A stretch of 64,000 nt of DNA from Diacronema lutheri (Eukaryota > Haptophyta > Pavlovophyceae > Pavlovales > Pavlovaceae). This document shows positions 60,074 through 64,000 of the stretch, piece after piece (the stretch's first letter is position 1; every line of letters begins with the position of its first letter). A program made the position numbers and the translations under genes. Location of the stretch: positions 806,001 to 870,000 of the forward strand of contig JAGTXO010000005.1 of the NCBI GenBank assembly GCA_019448385.1, written 5' to 3'. The notes below the pieces were generated by a model, which saw nothing but the letters and a program-made list of their open reading frames with translations, searched no databases and was not told where the DNA came from.

Positions 60074-60365
60074 ACTCGCAGAGATACGCGCACGGAGCGG
60101 CAGCCTTGACGAAGAAGGCGCTCTTCCCCTTCACCTCGAAGTTGCTGCCCGCCGCGTAGAGCTCCCACGCGTCCGAGCCTTCCATGCGCACGTAGAGCTG
60201 GCCCGAGATGATCGCCATCCGCTCGGGCGAGTCGGTGCCGAAGCGGTACTCGCCTGGGACGATCACGCCGACGGTGGCCTTGCGGCCGTTGCGGTCGAAG
60301 CCGAGCGACTGGACTGCCCCTTCGAAGTACGACGAGTGACTGATTGCGGCCATCGGGGCGGCCAT
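60066..60365 (-). CDS. ppnP: Pyrimidine/purine nucleoside phosphorylase PpnP (DUF1255)
   Basis: 99 residues from ATG 60365 (a second ATG at 60353 is possible). The whole length follows bacterial PpnP: 'SYFEGAVQSLGFDRNGRKAT', 'VGVIVPGEYRFGTD', 'ERMAIISGQLYVR', 'WELYAAGSNFEVKGKSAFFV' and C-terminal 'CAYLCEYL'. PpnP is a small cupin that phosphorolyses many nucleosides to base and ribose-1-phosphate. It is a typical bacterial gene, so a bacterial origin is likely, although GC content now matches the host. The frame stays open far upstream of 60365, but that is the shadow of the opposite gene. Confidence 0.9.
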   Translation of the reverse strand: MAAPMAAISHSSYFEGAVQSLGFDRNGRKATVGVIVPGEYRFGTDSPERMAIISGQLYVRMEGSDAWELYAAGSNFEVKGKSAFFVKAAAPCAYLCEYL

Positions 60366-60411
60366 TGTGGGGAGCGGTGCACCTGCAACCGCGGCCATCG
60401 CTAACCGCGCC

Positions 60412-63400
60412 ATGGAGCGGGCGCGCCTCGAGACGCGGCTCGAGGCGTCGCGGCTCTTCTTCCACCCGGCAATCGGCTCGGCCGAGGCGGAGAGCACGTC
60501 GGCGGCGCCGCCGAATGGCGTCGCGTGGACCGCGCATCTCGACCGCCTCCTCGTGAATGCGGCGCGGCGCGCTGCGTTCGACTGGGAGGCGACGGCGTCG
60601 CACGTGCGCATGCATGGCGGCGTTGCCGCGTGCACGGTCGACGAGTGCCGGCTGCGCTGGGCGTCGCTCGATTTGCAGGCATGCGTCCAGGTCACCGAGC
60701 AGCACGCCCTCTTCGGCGCCGCGCACCTCGACGTTGGCGCGGCCAACGGCGAGGCGTCAGGCCCGTCGGACTTTTCAATCTTCACGCGCGACCTCGGCTC
60801 AGAGGTCCGCGCGATCCACGAGGAGGTGCGCATGCTGCTCCCGTCAATAGGCACCGACACGGATGAGGATGATTCAGAGGGCTCGGAGGGCGTCATCGTT
60901 CGTCCAATCCTACGCGGCACGCCCACGCACGGCACGGCAAGCCTGGCGAGCATCCCAGCGCTCGCGACGGCTGCTTGCGCGAGCACCGCCGCGTGCATGC
61001 CGCAGCCGCTGCGTGACGCACCCGCGTGCGTGAGCGCGATGGCGCCTGCCCGGCTGGGATGTGCAGCCGCGCCATCTGCCGCCCCGTCCGCGGGCCCGCC
61101 TGCCAACGAGCCAGAGACGCCCGCAGAAGCTGCCATGCTGCTCGGCACGTCACGTGCTCCAGCCGCCGCGCCCGACCCGGACGTGAGTGATTGCAGCGAG
61201 CTAAGCGAGGAGGCGAGCGCCGAGCAGCTGGCCGACGCGCACGTTTTCGTGGCATCGCCTTTGCCCGAACCCGCGCCAAAATCGCAGCCCATTGCAGCGC
61301 CCGCCAGCTCATCGGCGGCAGGACAACCGCCCGCGAGGCCGCGGAGCGCCGCAGCAGCGGACGGCGCCGCGCGCCAACGCGGGCGCGGCGTCGGATACGG
61401 ACGAGGGCATGGCGGTGGGCGCGGGCACGGTGCAGCGCGCGGCAGTCGTGCCATGCATTCGGCTTGCGAGGACGGAAACGCAGCGGGCGATGACAGTGAC
61501 GACGACAACAACGATGACGACAGCGGTTCGGAGGACGTGTGGCTCACGACGCGCCGCCAGCTGCGCGGATGCGCGCAGAGCGGAGCGCGCGCCGGCTCGG
61601 CCGCATCGATTGTCCGGCCGACGAGCGCACCGGCTCGTCGAGCAATGGCGCCGCGCCTTGCCGCGCGCGCCGCAGCCGAGGACGCAGGCGAGGAGTGCGC
61701 GCCGCCCGCCGTGCGCGTCGCCTGGGCCGCGCCAGCGCGCCCTCCACTCGGCGGCGACGGCGACAAGACCCGCGTTGCTGCGGGCGACGCCGCGCTCGGG
61801 GCTGCTGCTCGCACTCCGAGCGCTTCGACGCGCACGTCGCCAGCCGCAGCCACGAGCGCGCAGCTCCTCGCGGACATGCGCGCCGCCGACAGCAGCCGCG
61901 CGCACGCGGATGCTGAACGGGCGCGCGCGCAGCGCGAGGCGGCCGACGCGGCGGCGCGCGCGCGTGCGCAGGCGGAGGCGAGCGCAGCTGAGCGCGCGGC
62001 GGAGGCTGCGCGCAAGCAGGCCGACACCGAAAACGCCGCGCGCGCGCGCGCCGAGGAGCGCGCCGTACTCGCCGCGCGCGCGCGCGCTGCCGACGACGCG
62101 GCGGCCGCCGCGCGCGCGGCAGCAGCCGCGGCCGACGCGGAGGCGGCGCGCGTCGCCGCGGAGGCGGACGCGCGCGCGCGCACGGCCGAGGCGGCGCACG
62201 ATGCGCTCGTCGCCGCTGCGCGTGGCGGCGGCGCGCACGCACCGTTGGCCGACGCTGCCGCTCGAGCGCGACACGAGCCGCGGGCGGATGCTGCAGCTGT
62301 GCCGCGCGGACGCCAATTGCGCTCCTCGCTCTTCGACGAGGCCATCTCGCTTGCGCCGCCGCTCGCGGCGGTCGCGCTGCGTGCCGAGGCGGGCGCGGCG
62401 TACACCGTCGTCCTTGTGCTCGACGGTCTCACGCAGGCCCAACTCGGCAGCCTCGTCGCGCGCATCTTTGCGGCCGCGCCGGGTGCTGGCGGCGTGCTGC
62501 CATGCTCCGCCTCCGGCGAAGCGCCGCCGGCGCTGCTTGCCGCCGCGCTGACCGCATGGCCACTCGCGGCGAGTGACACACTCGCCCGCGATGCGACGAC
62601 GGCGCCCGAACCTGCGAGAGCGCGCGCGCTCGCCCTCGGGTTGGCCGAGACGAACGTTGGCGGCGTAGCCTCGTGGTTGGCCGAGACCACGCTGCGCGCG
62701 CTGCTCCCGCTCGACGAAGCGCCGGCGGCGCGCGATGCGCGCGGTGCGCACAGCGTCGGCGAGCGAGCGTTGCTGCTCGAGCGCCCGCTCAGCCAGCTGG
62801 CGGAGGTGCTTGAGCCCGTGGATGGAGCGCTTCCCGTCTTTGCGCACTCGGCCGATTTTCAAGCTGGCGCGTATCTCAGCTCGCGCGGTTTGGCGGAGGG
62901 CGCGAGCGGCGGCGATGGCGATGGCGCGACGCCAGAGCCGCACCACGCCGCGCGCGAGATGACGGTGCTGCTTGCGCCCCTCGATGCGCCCAGCGGCGCG
63001 CCGGCCGGCACAGACGCGCCGTCCGAGAGCGCAGCGCGCTGTTCGGCCCCGCTCGCGGAGCAGCTGCTGCGGCTGGCCGCGCACGCGTGGGAGGCGCGCG
63101 GGCTGTCGCTCGTTGGCGCACGGCTGCTCTTCGCGCCCGCGCTTGCGCCCGAACAAGCGCTCGGCGCGCGCGCCGGCGTCCGCTCGGGCGCGAGCGCGAG
63201 CGCGGGCGGGTTTGCGCCGCTGCTGCCGTGCAACACGGCGCTCAGCTTTGACGCGGTGCCATCAGCGCCGGCGCGCGCGTGGGCTGCGATCGCGCTGCGC
63301 GGGGTGGGCGCGGTTGGGCGCTGGCTCGAGGTCGCTGGCCCGTCCGACGGCGCGCTCGCCGTGCGGACCGACCCACAGTCTCTGCACGCCCTCCTGGCGC

Positions 63401-64000
63401 GCGCGCTCGCGCCGCACGGCGGCCCGCGGCACGCGCGCTTCTCGAGCGCGCGCTCGGTCGGCGGCGCGACGCGGCTGCTCGCTGCGCTCTTTGGCGGCCG
63501 CGTGCCTGCGGCCGCGCATGCGCCGCGCACCGACGGGGTGTGCGCGGCAGTGCGCGAGGTGACGGGCGACGCGCTGCCGAAACTCATCTGCTGGCATGGC
63601 GAGAGCGTGTGCGCCGCGCTCGTGCCCGCGACCGACGCGCACCTGCTCGGCGGCTTGCTGTGCGGCCTCGAGGCACATGGCTTCGCGCTCGTCGACCTGT
63701 ACACCGCCGATCTGCCCGCCGGCGCGCGCGCGCAGCTCGCCGCAGCGTCGGCGCCACGAGGGGAGGAGGTGGCGGGAAAAGAAAGGGACGCTTGCCGGCA
63801 CAGCATGCTCGTTCTGTCGAGGGAAGGCGCGCGCGCATCGCTCGGCACGGCGTTTGCGCTCGCGTGCGCGGAAGTTGCGAAGCGCGGCGGCCTGCTAGCG
63901 CGAGCAGCGGGCCGCGCGATCTTTGTGGGCGATGCGTCAAGCGCACGCAGCGCGGTGGAATTGGCAGCACGCGCCGCGTGCGGGGCGGCCGGCGCGGAGG
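60412..64000 (+). CDS. Very large Ala-rich coiled-coil protein, open to the window end (partial)
   Basis: Reading from ATG 60412, no stop occurs in 1196 codons to base 64000, so the gene is cut by the window edge. Residues 1-145 are ordered ('LEASRLFFHPAIG', 'WTAHLDRLLVNAARRAAFDW', 'EVRAIHEEVRMLLPSIG'). Residues 145-480 are acidic and Pro/Ala-rich with RGG-like patches. About 480-610 is a long Ala/Arg/Glu coiled coil ('AERAAEAARKQADTENAARA'). From about 660 come three modules with similar spacing ('YTVVLVLDGLTQAQLGSLV', 'MTVLLAPLDAPS', 'HSMLVLSREGARASLGTAF'), which could be degenerate nucleoside-diphosphate-kinase-like domains as in flagellar NME proteins. That identity is a guess. The start is 46 bases from the divergent PpnP ATG. 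Confidence 0.65.
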   Translation, partial: MERARLETRLEASRLFFHPAIGSAEAESTSAAPPNGVAWTAHLDRLLVNAARRAAFDWEATASHVRMHGGVAACTVDECRLRWASLDLQACVQVTEQHALFGAAHLDVGAANGEASGPSDFSIFTRDLGSEVRAIHEEVRMLLPSIGTDTDEDDSEGSEGVIVRPILRGTPTHGTASLASIPALATAACASTAACMPQPLRDAPACVSAMAPARLGCAAAPSAAPSAGPPANEPETPAEAAMLLGTSRAPAAAPDPDVSDCSELSEEASAEQLADAHVFVASPLPEPAPKSQPIAAPASSSAAGQPPARPRSAAAADGAARQRGRGVGYGRGHGGGRGHGAARGSRAMHSACEDGNAAGDDSDDDNNDDDSGSEDVWLTTRRQLRGCAQSGARAGSAASIVRPTSAPARRAMAPRLAARAAAEDAGEECAPPAVRVAWAAPARPPLGGDGDKTRVAAGDAALGAAARTPSASTRTSPAAATSAQLLADMRAADSSRAHADAERARAQREAADAAARARAQAEASAAERAAEAARKQADTENAARARAEERAVLAARARAADDAAAAARAAAAAADAEAARVAAEADARARTAEAAHDALVAAARGGGAHAPLADAAARARHEPRADAAAVPRGRQLRSSLFDEAISLAPPLAAVALRAEAGAAYTVVLVLDGLTQAQLGSLVARIFAAAPGAGGVLPCSASGEAPPALLAAALTAWPLAASDTLARDATTAPEPARARALALGLAETNVGGVASWLAETTLRALLPLDEAPAARDARGAHSVGERALLLERPLSQLAEVLEPVDGALPVFAHSADFQAGAYLSSRGLAEGASGGDGDGATPEPHHAAREMTVLLAPLDAPSGAPAGTDAPSESAARCSAPLAEQLLRLAAHAWEARGLSLVGARLLFAPALAPEQALGARAGVRSGASASAGGFAPLLPCNTALSFDAVPSAPARAWAAIALRGVGAVGRWLEVAGPSDGALAVRTDPQSLHALLARALAPHGGPRHARFSSARSVGGATRLLAALFGGRVPAAAHAPRTDGVCAAVREVTGDALPKLICWHGESVCAALVPATDAHLLGGLLCGLEAHGFALVDLYTADLPAGARAQLAAASAPRGEEVAGKERDACRHSMLVLSREGARASLGTAFALACAEVAKRGGLLARAAGRAIFVGDASSARSAVELAARAACGAAGAE

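Noticed and set aside
60366-62690. Upstream extension of PpnP into a protein of more than 800 residues
   Set aside because: The extension is antisense to the large plus-strand gene, is Ala/Ser-rich without motifs, and PpnP is normally about 95 residues.
61309-63156. 615-codon minus-strand frame
   Set aside because: Arg-rich shadow of the large plus-strand frame.
1-64000. Bacterial features (operons, ribosome binding sites, riboswitches) and tRNA or rRNA genes
   Set aside because: Gene content and introns are eukaryotic; no cloverleaf or rRNA sequence was recognised by eye.

Overview
The window is nuclear DNA of a eukaryote, most likely a haptophyte-type microalga (inference). The evidence is: Pol I, Pol III and PP2A genes; short spliceosomal introns of about 90-350 bases; very high GC with CG-rich introns; plastid-type presequences with a Phe at the predicted cleavage site ('SAF' in the xanthine phosphoribosyltransferase, 'ASAF' in the HtrA protease); and two DNA transposons of eukaryotic families. 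Intron borders were worked out by hand from homology, donor and acceptor dinucleotides, and reading phase. About 6 of 20 introns begin with GC rather than GT, and nearly all donors read G(T/C)GCGC or close to it.

Layout. 1-11 kb: TFIIIC subunit and F-box/SPRY protein head to head; PP2A B'' subunit and FUN14 protein on the minus strand; an unassigned kilobase; SHMT; a GDPD-like protein. 11-20 kb: Pol I second-largest subunit, plastid-type XPRT fusion, minus-strand LRR protein. 20-31 kb: transposon relic, NDR-type kinase, M20 amidohydrolase, nucleoside hydrolase, COG3618-type amidohydrolase, allantoin synthase, DUF1338/HglS protein. 31-36 kb: histidine phosphatase, decayed glycosyltransferase-like gene, PIF/Harbinger transposon, polysaccharide pyruvyl transferase-like gene. 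37-50 kb: DDX21-type helicase, three unidentified proteins, 2OG oxygenase, ALG11, methylmalonate-semialdehyde dehydrogenase, small SDEL-tailed protein, mitochondrial carrier, small basic protein. 50.3-55.2 kb: hAT transposon. 55-64 kb: ankyrin/zinc-finger/2OG-oxygenase fusion, plastid HtrA protease, PpnP nucleoside phosphorylase, and a giant open frame that leaves the window.

The genes are packed tightly. Divergent pairs have start codons 11-77 bases apart (one pair shares a single CATG), convergent pairs end 10-80 bases apart, and one tandem pair is separated by 26 bases. Both transposons lie between divergent genes, so they probably landed in shared promoters. Four genes act on purines or nucleosides (XPRT, nucleoside hydrolase, allantoin synthase, PpnP). 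They are scattered, so this is a theme, not a demonstrated cluster. G/C homopolymers of 12-45 bases are common outside coding sequence. No tRNA, rRNA, CRISPR or bacterial operon was seen.
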